64,000 bases of DNA, from assembly GCA_030765055.1 (NCBI GenBank), contig CM060947.1, forward strand, positions 49,594,047-49,658,046, written 5' to 3'. This document shows positions 1-12,228 of the stretch, in pieces. This DNA is from Mantis religiosa. Taxonomy: Eukaryota > Arthropoda > Insecta > Mantodea > Mantidae. The notes beneath the pieces are model-generated. The model was given only the letters and a program-made list of their open reading frames with translations, did no database searches and had not been told where the DNA came from. Position numbers and translations under genes: made by a program. How positions within the stretch are numbered: position 1 is the stretch's first letter; the number at the start of each line of letters is the position of its first letter.

Positions 1-22
1 AAGCGGGCGTTAAACACTACAC
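1..22 (+). repeat. SINE-B, extreme 3' end
   Basis: The first bases match the 3' terminus of the SINE-B copies at 6403-6654 and 49300-49548 (GGGCGTTAAACACTACAC). The rest of the copy lies upstream of the window. Confidence 0.75.
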
Positions 23-35
23 CCACACCCACCCA

Positions 36-70
<35 letters not shown>
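23..70. repeat. (AC)n microsatellite
   Basis: An imperfect CCACACCC block runs into a pure AC run directly behind the SINE-B end. It probably grew from the SINE tail. Confidence 0.9.
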
Positions 71-72
<2 letters not shown>

Positions 73-496
73 CGACCACATATATTGCGAGAAGGCGCGG
101 CCGAGGCGCACAAACAGACAGACAGTGTAGCGTCGAGTTAAGGGAGAGATACAGATAACGCGGAGATAAAAGGGCTTGCCGAAACATATAAAGTTAGATA
201 ATTAGAAGGTTCTAGTGCTGTCTTGTTTGTTACAGAAAATATCGGTAAAACAGTGAGCGGAACTATATAAGCAGTTAGAGTCGTAATGAGAGTCGAAATG
301 GAAGTTGATAATCGTGCAGCTGTATTTTGAAAGTGAACTCTTTGTGGGTGTGGCAGACGAACTGGAAGATGGTAATGATGTATGTGACGTAATTCTGCTA
401 CTATAAGGGTTGACCAAAGTGTATTTCTACGGAAATAAAGACAATTTTGAAATTGTGTAAATTGGTCTTTTAATTCTACGAACCCACAAAGCCACA
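71..496 (+). mobile_element. LTR fragment, Gypsy-type, related to LTRs at 11.1 and 41.6 kb
   Basis: The 3' end (TTCTACGAACCCACAAAGCCACA, written here in two parts: TTCTACGAACCCACA then AAGCCACA) matches the reverse complement of the LTR starts at 11132 and 41627. A TATA-like GATAAAAGGGCTTGCC (165 on) corresponds to TATAAAAAGGGGCTGCC of the 41.6-kb LTR. An AATAAA lies at 434-439, about 60 bases before the end, as expected for the R/U5 border. The U3 part is missing or interrupted by the SINE-B and AC repeat. No internal region follows, so this is a solo or truncated LTR. Confidence 0.6.
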
Positions 497-1310
497 ATTA
501 TGCATTTTAGAGATAATGAATGTGAGAATTCTGATTTCTGGGAAATGCATTATAAATAACGATTATAAAAGTACTCTGGTTAATGCAGAGCTGGAGAAAT
601 ATTAATTTAAAATTGGAAAATTAGACCCAAGGTTATTTTTTTAGAATACTTTGATTTTCATGCATTGAAATAAAGATATAAATTAGTTAACTTAATCTTG
701 TACTTGGTTTATGTGGGCAACGTACTGGAATGCTGTAGATATTGAAGCAGAGTTTCCTTCTTTCTGATGTTAGAAACAAAGATATTATTAGAAACTGCTT
801 GAGCTCCTTCCGTATTACTTTGAGATAAGAGATTGCTGCTCTAGCCATGATGATCATGGTAACGTAATATAACAGCATTAGTACTTTCACCCTTGCTACC
901 CCCAACTAACTTCTGTATGAAAATCCAGATCATCTTATACAGAACTAAATGTAAATGAAAGTATTACTGAGCTGTCATTTTGAAGTTATAAAGAAACATT
1001 TGTAAAACAATTATTTACATACACTAAGTTGGTTTTATGTAAATTGATGCAATCTGGATCTTGGAAAAAAACTGACCGTCCTAATTATCTAAATAAAATT
1101 TCATATTTACGTAGTATTTATACTTAAGATATCTTTAAAATTTGTTTGCATTCCTGGCCACTCAAAAATTCTAAAAAAACAAGAGAAGACCATTAGCAAA
1201 CGCTTCAGGAGATTCAGACCACTTCGATATTCAGTTATCTGTTATCGAAGGTCTTAAGCTCATAAATGAAGAAATTTATATTAAATGGAGACCTAAGTCC
1301 ATCAATCCAA
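497..1310. other. Unannotated AT-rich stretch
   Basis: I see no coding frame, RNA gene or repeat match to other parts of the window here. Confidence 0.5.
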
Positions 1311-1552
1311 AAGTGCCCGCCTCGGTAGCATGGTGGTAGCGTGTCTGCCTCTTGTTCAAGAGGTCCCGAGTTCGAATCTGTCAGGGTGAGTTACCTGGAT
1401 AAGACTTTTTCCGGGGTTTTCCCTTATCCTAAAAGACGAATGTCGGGTACTTCTAAGCTCTATGGACCCTGGACTCATGTGAGCATCACTTTACCCATTT
1501 CATTCATCGTCCGATGACTTAAGGTTGGAGGACGTAAATTAAAAAAAAAAAA
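1311..1552 (+). mobile_element. SINE-A, nearly full length
   Basis: The copy has a tRNA-like head with TAGCATGGTGGTAGCGTGTC and the internal promoter box GAGTTCGAATCTG. The shared body follows (GGATAAGACTTTTTCCGGGG, ...GAGCATCACTTTACCCATTTC), then an A-tail at 1541-1552. AATCCAA occurs on both sides (1304-1310 and 1551-1557), a possible short TSD. Confidence 0.85.
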
Positions 1553-3251
1553 TCCAATAATCACAGCAATAGTATTACTCCATTGTTTAAACAAGGGAAG
1601 ATTAATAAACACGCTTATCTGTGTTTCTGCAGGGTTTGCAACTGCACAACACCCGCTTTTCTATCTAAAATTCCCAAAATAGGCTCCTCAATATGTGATT
1701 GCGGCAGTCGTGATAACTTCGATTATCAAATTGGATGTGTCCACCACAATTCTCAAAAACTTCAATTATGATTAGTCACTGTACAAAATAGGTTTTTCTC
1801 GTCGGCCGTTCGCCTTTGGAACATATCAAACTTGTTAACTCGTATTCGTTGGGTTTTAATCATTAGATCACGCTCGCATTTGCACTCTCAATCATACTTC
1901 CAGACTCTGGGGAAGATGAGGAAATATCTTGGTCGGGGAAAAATCCCCACCCCCACCGCCGGGAATCGAATCTATGAATATTTGTTTAGCTTTGTTTGGG
2001 ATATAAGCGTGACGACGGTTTTGTTCCTTAGTTATTCCACTGTTTACGCATTTAAAACTAATGTTGGTTATATTGCGAATCATTCATTGGCAGCTTGATA
2101 CATAACCCTACTTTATTTTGCTGTACTTTATGCAACAATTCATTACTTTCACAATCAGCTGCTCCTAGGATAAGAGTACGGCAGTGAATAAAATTTAGAA
2201 CAAACGTGTACCCTGAATTGCTGTAGTACCAGGTTACGACATCTTTTGTTTTTTTATGCCAAAGCAACTAATCCACTAAATCTATTTCTGTCATTCAATT
2301 ACTTAAAATATTTCAAGGTTTTAAAATGGCCGACGTCATGAAAACTAACGATACAATTGAACTATTGATCACTGCTCAAGTACCCAAACAATTTGCTACG
2401 CTGAAACAGAAAGCCGAGTAAACATAAATATTAAATCCTACATACAGACATCTCAACAAAGGCAATGATATTGAGAATATTATTTTGTTTTTACTGACCA
2501 TGTTCTCTATTCACGAAAACTTGTTTAATGGCACCCAGAGAAGTAACTGACGAAAATGAGTTTATCTCCATGATCATTTTGGGGGAAGCTATCACTGTAA
2601 ACACGCATAAATTATGAATTTATTCTCAAATAATTTAAACTTAATCTTAGATTAGATCTAGTTTGTCGGCAACTTTCCACATTGCGGAGCTTGTGGTGTT
2701 ATTAACTTTACCACTGTTAAGTCTACACATAAACTTTAAACGTGAATAACCAAATATTGGATCCGCCCAGAATGTCACCAACATTCACAGCTGCAGTCAT
2801 TTTCCATTTTTTTGTAAGTTATTAATCAGTATTTTGTGTTTCGTTAACAATAATTAAACTCAACTATGTGTCATAGTAATGACTGCTACATTCTATTTTG
2901 TGTTCATCTTGGGCAGTTTTCAACTTCAGGGTTCTATACATCCTAGATATACTTCACTGATATTCTCGATTCGTTATTGTGATTTAAGGAGTAACTTTGT
3001 TTTTTCTGTTATGTTCTAAATAATCATAAAATCGTTAGTCACTTTCTTTCCCCCTTGCGCTTATGTCAAGACAACGGAATTTCAGTCAACACAGTGAACC
3101 CCTGAGTGAACCCATCTTGGAAGATTTGACTGTCACTTAAAGCTTACTGCATTCCCATATTTCCTTTATAGCTATATTTGTTTTGTTAATTTACATCCTC
3201 CCTGAAGTCATATATGACTTAAATGAGCCTAGGGTCCATAGAAGTTACAGA
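1553..3251. other. Unannotated AT-rich stretch
   Basis: Short open frames at 1583-1771 and 1832-2098 have no recognisable motif or coding-like composition. Nothing else is supported. Confidence 0.5.
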
Positions 3252-3497
3252 GGTGTGTGTAGTGTTAAAACGCCCGCTTTTATTTCACGTGGCATCACAG
3301 GCGGTGTCACTGATATCGTACATGAGGTGAAGAACAGGTGGAATGAGATGGCGGAGGAAACCGGAGATCCCGGAGAAACCCGTCCTAGTGCCATGTTGTC
3401 CACCACAAATCTCACTTTGCGTTCGCCTGCGATCAAACCCAAAGCTCGTCTTGGCGAGAGCCGAGCGGTCTAACCAAACAGCCACGGCGCGGCCTAT
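3252..3497 (-). mobile_element. SINE-B, diverged full-length copy
   Basis: Read on the minus strand, the tRNA(Glu)-like head comes first (from 3497: GGCCGCGCCGTGGCTG...), followed by the CAAAGTGAGATTTGTGG body and the 3' end ...AGCGGGCGTTTTAACACTACACACAC at 3252. Several substitutions make it older than the copies at 6.4, 49.3 and 56.0 kb. Confidence 0.85.
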
Positions 3498-3624
3498 AGA
3501 TCTGAGAGAATATTCATATTTATTGCAACTTAATACAGTGTTTGAACACAATTAAGCCATGTCATTTGTAATATATACTCTCTCTTAAAAGTAAACCATT
3601 AGAAATGTCAAAAAATTGTCATTC

Positions 3625-3626
<2 letters not shown>

Positions 3627-3690
<64 letters not shown>

Positions 3691-3702
3691 ATATATATAT
3701 AT
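3627..3702. repeat. Compound microsatellite (TC)n(AC)n(AT)n
   Basis: A TC run is followed by an AC run and then AT. Read on the minus strand it immediately follows the stop codon of the LINE at 3713, so it may be the LINE's own simple-repeat 3' tail. Confidence 0.9.
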
Positions 3703-3712
3703 TAAAACATAA

Positions 3713-4800
3713 TTATTGAAAATCATCGAAGTTGTCATCAAAATATTCATCTGTACTGTAATAGGCTCTGCTTATCAAGAATTTAGTCAGTTTAGATTTA
3801 AACTTAGCAGCTGACACAGTATAATTTTGGCTTTCCGGAAGCTTATTAAGTAGTTTTGGACCAAAGTATTGGGGCTTATGTTCAAAAAGTTTAAGCCCGT
3901 GATCTTTAACTATATAGTTGTTCTTTCCCCTTGTTTCATATGTGTGGACATCGGAATTTGTGGAGGTTATATTCCTGTTATGTCAAAAAGTATTGTTCGC
4001 AGAATAAACATGCAGGGAAGAGTAAGTATGTTTAATTTTTTAAAATACGGCCTGCATGAACTCGTACGTGTTATTTTTGTCAGGTATCTGATAGCTCTTT
4101 TCTGTAGGAGAAAAGTTCTGTTACAGTTTAATTTGGAAGTGTGTCCCCACAGCTCGATGCCATAAGAAATGTGTGAATTATATTAATGCAAAATATACTA
4201 ACTTACTAGTGTCTACTGAGAAAATTGGCTAAATATCGCAACACAAAAAGTCCTGAGCTTAATTTACTTTCTAGTTCAGTGGGGTTGTTCCAAGTTAACT
4301 TGTCATCAAGGATTAAACCTAAAATATTTATATTTTTTACACACTGGACTAGACTATTGCCTATATTAAGCTGAGGTTCGAAAGGATGTCTCTTAAAATC
4401 AAATAGAATTAGCTTTTTTGTGCATTAGTACACAACCTGATATCATTAAAATACTGTGCCACGATACTGGAGGTCAAATTTGCATCGATTTCTAGATTTA
4501 ATAAGTTACTGTTGCTGAAACCCAGTGTGGCATCGTCTACATACACACTTAAAGCTACATTACCCTGTACCACAGTTTTTATGTCGTTAATATACAGAAT
4601 AAACGATAAAGGTCCCAAAATAGACCCCTGAGGCACGCCAAACTGTAACTCTACAGGTTTTGAAATAAAGTCACCTTGTTTACATTTCAGTTGTACATAT
4701 TGTGTTCTGTTAGTTATGTAGGACTGTATCAGTTTATTACTTAGACCTCTGAGTCCAATACGTTCAAGTAATATCCTTTTAAGAGAAGTTTGGAGCAGCG
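3713..4800 (-). pseudogene. LINE reverse transcriptase fragment (Jockey/CR1-like), 5'-truncated
   Basis: On the minus strand a frame contains RT signatures. FGVPQGSILGPLSFILYINDI (positions about 4590-4650; motif core GVPQGSILGPL) is the RT motif before the catalytic site, and YVDDATLGFS (about 4530) holds the catalytic DD pair. Upstream, RGLSNKLIQSYITNRTQYV fits the finger/palm region. Downstream the C-terminal part of the ORF is still readable and ends in NFDDFQ and a TAA at 3713-3715. The frame is broken several times between 3900 and 4410, and everything before the RT palm (endonuclease, ORF1) is absent. This is normal 5' truncation of a non-LTR retrotransposon. Enzymatically dead; clade assignment is by motif style only. 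Confidence 0.8.
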
Positions 4801-4951
4801 TAAATAGAAAAAGAAATGTAAATCGAACATCAGATCTTTTTACACACATTTTGTGTGGAGTAACAACTATTTTCTTTTCTATAGCATTGTCAACGAAAAC
4901 CATATTCGGACAAATGTAGCTTGACCGTATTATAAATTATTAATCTTTCAG

Positions 4952-5155
4952 TCATTTGAAAATTAGAATGGTAAGGAGCAACAGGAGTCGTTTTGAGTGG
5001 TTTCCGAGAGTAGCCAGTATAAACGTGATGTTTGAAACAGTTGAATGTGGTGGGTTTGTTAGCAAGCTTGCAAACAGCGCAGTTACAAAAACCAAGTTGA
5101 CACACATGGAGACAACCTTGAGCGGATTAACCTTCAGTTTCACTCTAGGAGACAT
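4952..5155 (-). other. Short hydrophobic open frame, uncertain
   Basis: A 67-codon frame on the minus strand encodes two hydrophobic stretches (NLVFVTALFASLL and RLLLLLTILIF). Its base composition is more even than its surroundings. I know no family for it and see no splice or promoter support, so it may be chance or part of an older repeat. Confidence 0.15.
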
Positions 5156-5572
5156 CCAACGACAAGTGACGCAGCTTCACTTGTGTAATATTATTTACAA
5201 TAGCTTGCGTAACAACTGCACATTTCAACTCGCTTCCTCGCTGCATTCAGCTGATTTAATTACAAACCAGCTCGCTTTCCTCGGATCCATTTTGTGAGCA
5301 AGGAAGAAGGATGACAGTTTCAAACGTCTGATTATCTACTGTCATTGTGTTCCTGTCACGAGTAATAAGAAATATGTTTGACATAAACAACTAGCGTTTT
5401 CTGAAAAAGATTGCTGACGTGGGTGTGGCCAATATTCATATTCACTATTTTTGGCTTATTTCGTTTATATCTGATATGTCCAATCTATTGCGAAAGAGAT
5501 GGCAGATCTGCCTCCCCCTTATGTTCGTCAAATTATGACGCATTCATACCTAATGCTTGGTTTTCGGAATGA

Positions 5573-5735
5573 ATGAAAAATAAATATTTTGTTTCTTAAC
5601 GATAGTGTCAATTTCAGGTTCATATCAGCACCGCCGGTGTAGCGAAACTTTGTCCCACAGGAATTCTTTTGCATGCCGGTAGTTTATTGACATGGAGCTG
5701 TTGCTTTTAAGCACATTTAAAAACCATCCGTTTGA
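5573..5735 (-). mobile_element. SINE-E, partial
   Basis: It shares AAATAAATATTTTGTTT(C/G)TTAACGA, the CAGCACCGCCGG stretch and GACATGGAGCTGTTGCTTTTAAGCACA with the better copy at 33892-34081. The tRNA-like head is missing or unrecognisable. Confidence 0.7.
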
Positions 5736-5881
5736 GACGGGTTTGACGTCAATAGTGAATGAGTTAAGGGGAAATGCTTCGTGCACAAAACGGAGTTAGG
5801 GTGAAGCGATAAGGGATGCGTAAAGGAGAAGACGATGGGCAAAACTGGTTTAGTTATGTCTGGGTTGTTTAGCGGAGTCTT

Positions 5882-6142
5882 TTCTTTCTTTCTTTCATTT
5901 TTTTGGGCTGTAATTTTACGTCCTCCAACGTTACGTCATATCGGACGATGAATGGAATGGGTGAAATGATGCTCAAATGAGCCCGGGGCCCATAGAGCTC
6001 AGAGTTACCCGACATTCGTCCTTCAGGATAAGGGAAATCCCGGAAAAAACCTTATCCAGGTAACTCGCCCTGACCAAGATTCAAACTCTGGACCTCTTGA
6101 ACGTGAGGCAGACATGCTACCATGTACGCTACCGAGGCGGGC
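5882..6142 (-). mobile_element. SINE-A with 12-bp TSD
   Basis: Full SINE-A in reverse orientation, with its pyrimidine-rich (tail) side on the left. TAGCGGAGTCTT flanks it at 5870-5881 and 6143-6154, direct evidence of retroposition. The flanking direct repeat is intact, so the insertion is not very old. Confidence 0.92.
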
Positions 6143-6402
6143 TAGCGGAGTCTTAATAAAAATAACTACCAAACCAAAGATAACGTACGAAAGTTTAAAA
6201 TGTGATTGTGATAATACAGAAATTATTCCATCTCTTTTTATGTAAATAACAGAGACTCTAGTATAATATGTATTTAAGTATATAAAAAAGAGTGAACAAA
6301 AACTAAATGAAGTTTTTGATTTGTAGTTAATTGCTTATGCTTGACTGTTACATTAGATGAGAGCAGTACAATACTTTTCTTATACGAAACTCCTACGTCT
6401 GT

Positions 6403-6654
6403 TAGGCCGCGCCGTGGCTCAGTGGTTAGACCGCTTGGCTCTCACCAAGGCGGCCCGGGTTCGATCCCAGGCGACCGCAAAGTGAGATTTGTGATGGACA
6501 ACACGGTGCTGGGGCGGGTTTTCTCCGGGATCTCCGGTTTCCCCCGCCATCTCATTCCACCGGTGCTCCATCTTCATCTCATGTATCATGTGTCACCGCC
6601 TGCGGTGCCGTATGTAGTAAATGCGGGCGTTAAACACTACACATTTCATTTATT
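6403..6654 (+). mobile_element. SINE-B reference copy with 12-bp TSD
   Basis: The head GGCCGCGCCGTGGCTCAGTG holds an A-box-like TGGCTCAGTGG. It is followed by a CTTGG-CTCTCAC-CAAGG anticodon arm (loop as in tRNA-Glu, CUC) and the B box GGTTCGATCCC. Then come the CAAAGTGAGATTTGTGATGG body and the 3' end GGGCGTTAAACACTACACA. TCCTACGTCTGT flanks it at 6391-6402 and 6655-6666. The tRNA part is a SINE head, not a working tRNA. Confidence 0.93.
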
Positions 6655-6666
6655 TCCTACGTCTGT

Positions 6667-9600
6667 CAAAGATTTGGTACAATAAAAATGCTTTTTTCTA
6701 TGCCGCTTGCTATCATAGTTGCATATGAAAAACATGACTTTTCTGTGATTCCCTTACTGATAACACTCCCTTTTGCCATCTCCAGGAGAATATTCTGCTA
6801 ATTTGCCAACCAATGTTTTTATGTAATACTTAACTAAGTTTGTCGACTCTCTTCGAAAGGGTTCATTGTATTCATTTTCAAAACCTTCTCCAAGTTATAT
6901 TAGACTAAACTGGGGTTTACATATCATTGGGCTGTTATCAATTAACTTATCGAAACAGAGAACTAAAATCGATAACTTACAGTTACCTCGACAGGCCAAC
7001 CGATTTCAAATTTGTAGATGGTCATGTTGTTGCTATTCGAAATTCAGAAATTGCATTATCTTTACGTGGCCAGTGATTGTTGTATATGGAGTCACCAAGT
7101 GTTTACAGATTAATACAGGCTACTCTGGCATTTTATTATTTTGTTAAAATCTCCTGGGTATCTTTTTATTCCGTTAGTTTACTTTCTACTGTCATAAACA
7201 TCAATGAAAGCATACTGTAATAGCTCACAAATTAATTTTACAAAACAAATGTTTTAATAAATGTTGCTTACTTCGTATATTTTTCAAGATGTTAGAAATA
7301 ACAGAAACCTTTAAGAAATTACGCATAGATTATAAAAGCATTTGTCACAGCAAACTTCTGGATCAAGAGGTTTTCAAAACCACCTGTGCAGCGTCTAATA
7401 AAATTGAATTTACACTGGCAGCACTGGCTGTAGGAGGAGAATGAAGCAATGCTGAACGTGATGAGGTTGGTGATGACGGTGATTATGCTTGTAATGTGTG
7501 ACAGTCACAGAAACATAATGATAATTTCTCGTCTATAGTGCTGTGCTAGCGACTTGTATAAAAACGTATTTAGAACCTGAATAATCGTAAATAATTACGC
7601 ACATTTTATTCTCAGTGCTATTCTCGTATATATTCCTATTATCCTGGAAAATGCCAAAGCCTTTAATAACTCCCCCCTTTTATTTTACCTGTTTAAAGTT
7701 GGCGATGCCAGAAATTATGACATATTGTGTCACCGAAACAAAATATTGCATCGGCTTTTGTTTCCCGCAGGTCTTCTGTGTAAAAACAACTAAAAATCAA
7801 AGTCATCTCAAATAAGTATTCTCTTGTTTGGTTCCACATATTTGAATTCTAATATCCAAACCTGGCAAACTGTTTTTTTTTTTATTTAGCATTTAATAAT
7901 AATTCACACTTTTACATTCTACCATTAAGGATATCAATTCTTTCAATATGAGCAAAATCTTTGCCGTCTCTTTCAGTCAGTAAGAGCCTTTAGATTTCTA
8001 AAACACTTAGGAATGAATTTAGCATAACTTTATATTAATAAAAAAATTCTGATGGGACATATTCACATGAACTTTCTCCATCCAGTATCATTTACTTTGA
8101 TATAACGTCTATAAATTATTCTTATGAAAACATATTTTTCTCTTTACTTCTTTATAATTCAGAAAAACTTCATTAGTTTCTAGTTTCAGCACACATTTCG
8201 TTGTAATTATACGAGAGATACAGAAAACCGAATCGACAGTCAGGTGACATTTGCTGCCCTTGAAATTCCACATTCTTTCCATAACATCGCGAGAAACAAC
8301 TGAACAGCGACAGCTTTTAAAAACGGACAACGTATTAAACAACTCAAACAAATAACAACAAATATTTAGGACATTGCTGTCGTAACAATTATTCGGGGTA
8401 CATTTCCGAATGTGAGGCCGGCCTAAAATCTGAAAGAACTGGAATGTGAAAAATATTACTACAAAACTACGTCTGCTTCTGGAGTTGATGTGAACACGTT
8501 TAGAGCCAATGACCATTCCACTTTTAAGACGCTTTCTTTACAGAACGAGCATCCGAAGATGCAAAGAGCAGCCAAGGAACGTTTTTAGAGAAGGGCCTCA
8601 ACTGCGGAACGACAGCAAATGATACCCTGACATCTGTGAAACAAAACCCAAATTATACTCTAAAAATGGTCACATCAACCCTAAAAGCAATCCTTAAGCT
8701 ATTCTGCTAGCTTTTATTCATAATATTTTTTAAAGCCGGGACCCACACTCCGAGGTTCGTCCATCATCATTTGAAATAAACTGTGCCTTTTAACGAGTTC
8801 CACTTGTCTGTCTTGAATTTTTCGATCTCTTAAGTTACACAAAATTAATTACAAATGATGACTTCCCACACTATTCGAAAAAAAAAAAAATTTCATACCT
8901 ACATTTTGTTACGAAAATAACTTAAAACATTTACATGGTATATTACTCAAAATTTTTAAAGCTATACTTAAGTAATCAAAGGTATCTAACAAGATGGTGT
9001 AATGTAAAATGCGGTTTGTTGAGAGGGAATTTTCTTAAAACGTCGTGTCACATCTTTGAATAATGTTCAAAAATCTTAAGTTTGGTGGTTTTTCTGATAA
9101 TTAATGTGATTCAAAGCAACTTCCAACATGCACTTTCTGTGGAAATTTTGATATTCTTGAATTAAATAATATGCTTCCTTTAGGTACCACAGTTATGAGG
9201 TGCTGTATTTCGTATTTAAAATATAAGATTAGAGTATTATTTAATACATATGCAATTTTATATTTTAAAATAATGTCTGTATAAAACAAATAGTTTATGG
9301 TTGGAATACAATACTTCTTTCTTACCATACACTTTAAGTAAAAATCCTCCCAGAAAGATAATAAACCCCTTGCAACATTTACACTATAAAGCAGCGAATT
9401 TAAGGTGCATACTTGGGAAATACCCAGCAGTTGTGTCAAAATTAGATTACCTCTACTTAAGCATCTGAAACAGGCTAAAGCGCCATGATTAAAAACGACC
9501 AATAAAAATTATTTACATCAACTGTACTTACAACTTACACTGGAATTCATCAAATTGAAAAGTGATGAAAACTTATATATACAGAAAAAAGCACTTAATA

Positions 9601-10694
9601 TTTGTCAAAGAACGTTTTCATTCAAATTGTTTGTATTTTAATATCACAGACAGAAACTAACAAATAGGTTAGGTTCAAATGGAATAACCAATGTTTACAT
9701 TTTAATGCAGCACTTTCACTTATAAATATGTTAATGAGACTTACTCAAACACGTTGGTGGTGCATTCTGAAGACTTTGAAAAGTTCCGTCACTAATATTC
9801 AAACCATACGCACTTTCACTTTACACTACACACTGCTCGTTGCGAAGTCAAACCAAACACTAGCAAGCGACATACAGCTGCGTTATTTTGGAGGGCATTT
9901 GCGAGAAAGTGGGGATGACACGATGCTGGAGGGGGAGACGAGATGGTGGGGGAAAGAAGAAGCTGCACTTTGTGCACTTATTTCGCCGTCATTAATAATG
10001 CCACATATCAATTATTCAATGCAGTTAATCCTAAAGAACTGCGCAGATTAAAGCTGTTTACATGCAGAATTAATTCGATATTGACTTTAATCGGAAACGC
10101 GCGTTTTGTGATATCCTGAAAATAAAATAAGCAGTTTTAGGAAAAACTGTGTCTTCAATTCAGTGATTTTCTCTACTAGATTTTCTTTTAAGTGTTTCAT
10201 TTATATCCCACCTTTAACTGCATTCATGTGAACAGACTTTTGTTTTTGTAGCCAATACTAAAGAGTGTGTCGCTATATGATGGCTTTTAAATTCTATGCT
10301 CTGTACATGACAAGGGAGAAAAATCCAACTGCGGCTTGCAAATATTAGATTTTTACACTTACATGACTAAATATTCTTCAACGACTTATTATTGTAAGAG
10401 TTTATTCTTTTAATGTTGATCAAGTATTTGCATAAATAGTTTTATTCCACATCCCTTACCAGTAAAAGAGAAATATGGAAATACAGTCGGCACTAAGCGA
10501 GGTATGCCAATTTATGATCTGCGGTGTCATCATACTTCCCCCCCTCTTATTATCATGCGTTGCAAGTGGTAGGATTTTGGAGCGACCAAGAGAATAGTAT
10601 ACCCCTAGGACGATAGGCAAACCGAAGAACAAAACAAGGGAAGGGTTAAATCTCAAATCCCCTTCATTAGCACACGTTCAACGACAGTCAACTC
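6667..10694. other. 4-kb stretch without recognisable genes
   Basis: Frames at 7615-7815, 8109-8516 (minus) and 9101-9502 (minus) are AT-rich, carry no motif I recognise and lack splice or promoter context. A slightly GC-richer patch lies near 9880-9970. No SINE, LINE or transposon signature was found. Confidence 0.5.
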
Positions 10695-10800
10695 TTTTCA
10701 GAGCTGGTCGCTTTGTGATGGCTTTGAAACATAGTCATCCCAGCCTCTGATTCAAGGGATCACGGGTTCAAAACCGGTGGAGAGCCATTTTTATCTGGTC
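10695..10800 (+). repeat. tRNA-like sequence, probable SINE head
   Basis: GATCACGGGTTCAAAACCGGTGG contains a B-box-like GGTTCAAAACC in a short T-arm-like hairpin. The upstream part is too diverged to fold as a tRNA. AATAAATAAAT-type A-rich sequence follows. Not one of the other named families. Confidence 0.4.
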
Positions 10801-11131
10801 TAAATATAATAAATAAATCAATAAACAATCTTTATTATGCTCTATTTCAGTCTATTTTAGTATTAGTCGTGTTTATTACAATAAACAATGGAATAACTTT
10901 CACCGTGTTCTGGAAGAAACGATTTTCTTCTGTCACTTAAAATGTTTTTATACTTCCATGAGCGGCTGTTTGTGGATGTTGCGTAATCTATAATTTGTTG
11001 TTGCACGGCACCGATAAGAATGATATAAAATAATATGGGTTTATTTATGAGTTTATATCACTAACTTGAAAATCGCATAGTTTTAAAATATTTTAAAAAT
11101 AAAATATGATCACAATTGTAATGTATTATAT

Positions 11132-11621
11132 TGTGACTTCGTGGGTTGGTAGAATTAAAAGTCTTATTTGCAGATATTTAAAATGCTACTTATTGCAATA
11201 AAAAAAGACGCTTTATACAACCCTGGCAGCAGCAAAATGACATAACATACACAAACGCAGTCTTCAAGGTCGTCTCGTTGCCCGCTGCACGTAAACAAAC
11301 GAAAGAATTCGCTGCAGTACAGTTCAAACGCACAATTACAACACAGCTGCACAAGTCAACTCAACTCAACTAGCAACTGACCCCGCTCTAACACTTTGCC
11401 ACTATTTATACATCCCAGTCATTGTTCTAGAATGCGGTACATTTCTCGATAACAATAGCGACGCAGCGAGAGAAAGACCGAACTATCCAAACATCTCTGT
11501 CTCTTTCTCTCTCTCGGAAAGCGTCCAATTCTGCACGTCACTATTTGTCTCTTTCTTTCCTGCGCACGCGCGACCGGCACTGGCTTGTCGCAGCTCCAAC
11601 GAAACAATGCGATCGGTAACA
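11132..11621 (-). mobile_element. Solo LTR, Gypsy-type, 490 bp, TSD ATAT
   Basis: The left end TGTGACTTCGTGGGTTGGTA is homologous to the 41627 LTR (TGTGACTTTGTGGGTTCGTG), and the right end is ...GATCGGTAACA, giving TG...CA termini. In sense (minus) orientation a TATAAATAGTGGC box and an AATAAA-type signal near the 3' side fit an LTR. ATAT flanks it at 11128-11131 and 11622-11625. No internal region is present, so the element was lost by LTR-LTR recombination. Confidence 0.8.
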
Positions 11622-12226
11622 ATATATACAATAAAGTTAAGACGTTTAAAAAACTAAACCTTAATGTTTTAACACACTTGCGCAGCACATTTCCATCTGT
11701 TGTTAAAGAGTAAGGATTTCCACCAATCTATCATTCAATTTCCATCAAACTAAATAAGCTTTACTGCTCTTCTCCTTCGGCATTATAATATTTCCTTTCC
11801 TGCTGCTCACACTTCAGAAATTACGATTAGCAGCACATTAGTACAAGTTCAAAAGTTAAGTGAAAATGACGCCTTTTAATTCTTGGAGATGTTATCGTTG
11901 GTGGCAGACAGTTCCGTTTGCAGTCGTAATACAAACCATATCAAGTTATGATGCAACGGCCGAACTGAACTTCAAAGATATACCGCATGATTTAGTTTAA
12001 GTTGTTGAGCGACATACTTTTATATCAGAAAGGGCTCATTATCGATAATTACGTTTACATTTTTCGGCGAACTTTTATGGATTTAGAAGCATGATACGTA
12101 AGTCCTATACAGAGTAGTAAAAGAGAAATTTTATCCTATCCTTTTCTTCTTAAAGTACCGGGGTGAAATATTTGTGCAAATCATTGCTCAGAAGATAAAA
12201 TATAAAACCCCTTATCCATTTTCATG
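11622..12226. other. Unannotated
   Basis: I recognise nothing between the solo LTR and the mariner. Confidence 0.5.
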
Positions 12227-12228
12227 TA

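Noticed and set aside
3869..4165. 98-residue plus-strand frame
   Set aside because: It lies antisense to the LINE ORF, whose minus-strand reading gives recognisable protein to its stop codon.
6403..6480. Functional tRNA-Glu gene
   Set aside because: The head recurs at the 5' end of a dispersed element with TSDs, lacks a pairing acceptor stem and continues into a SINE body.
9101..9502. 133-codon minus-strand gene
   Set aside because: Very AT-rich, no domain, no homologous feature and no promoter; length is within chance for this composition over 4 kb.
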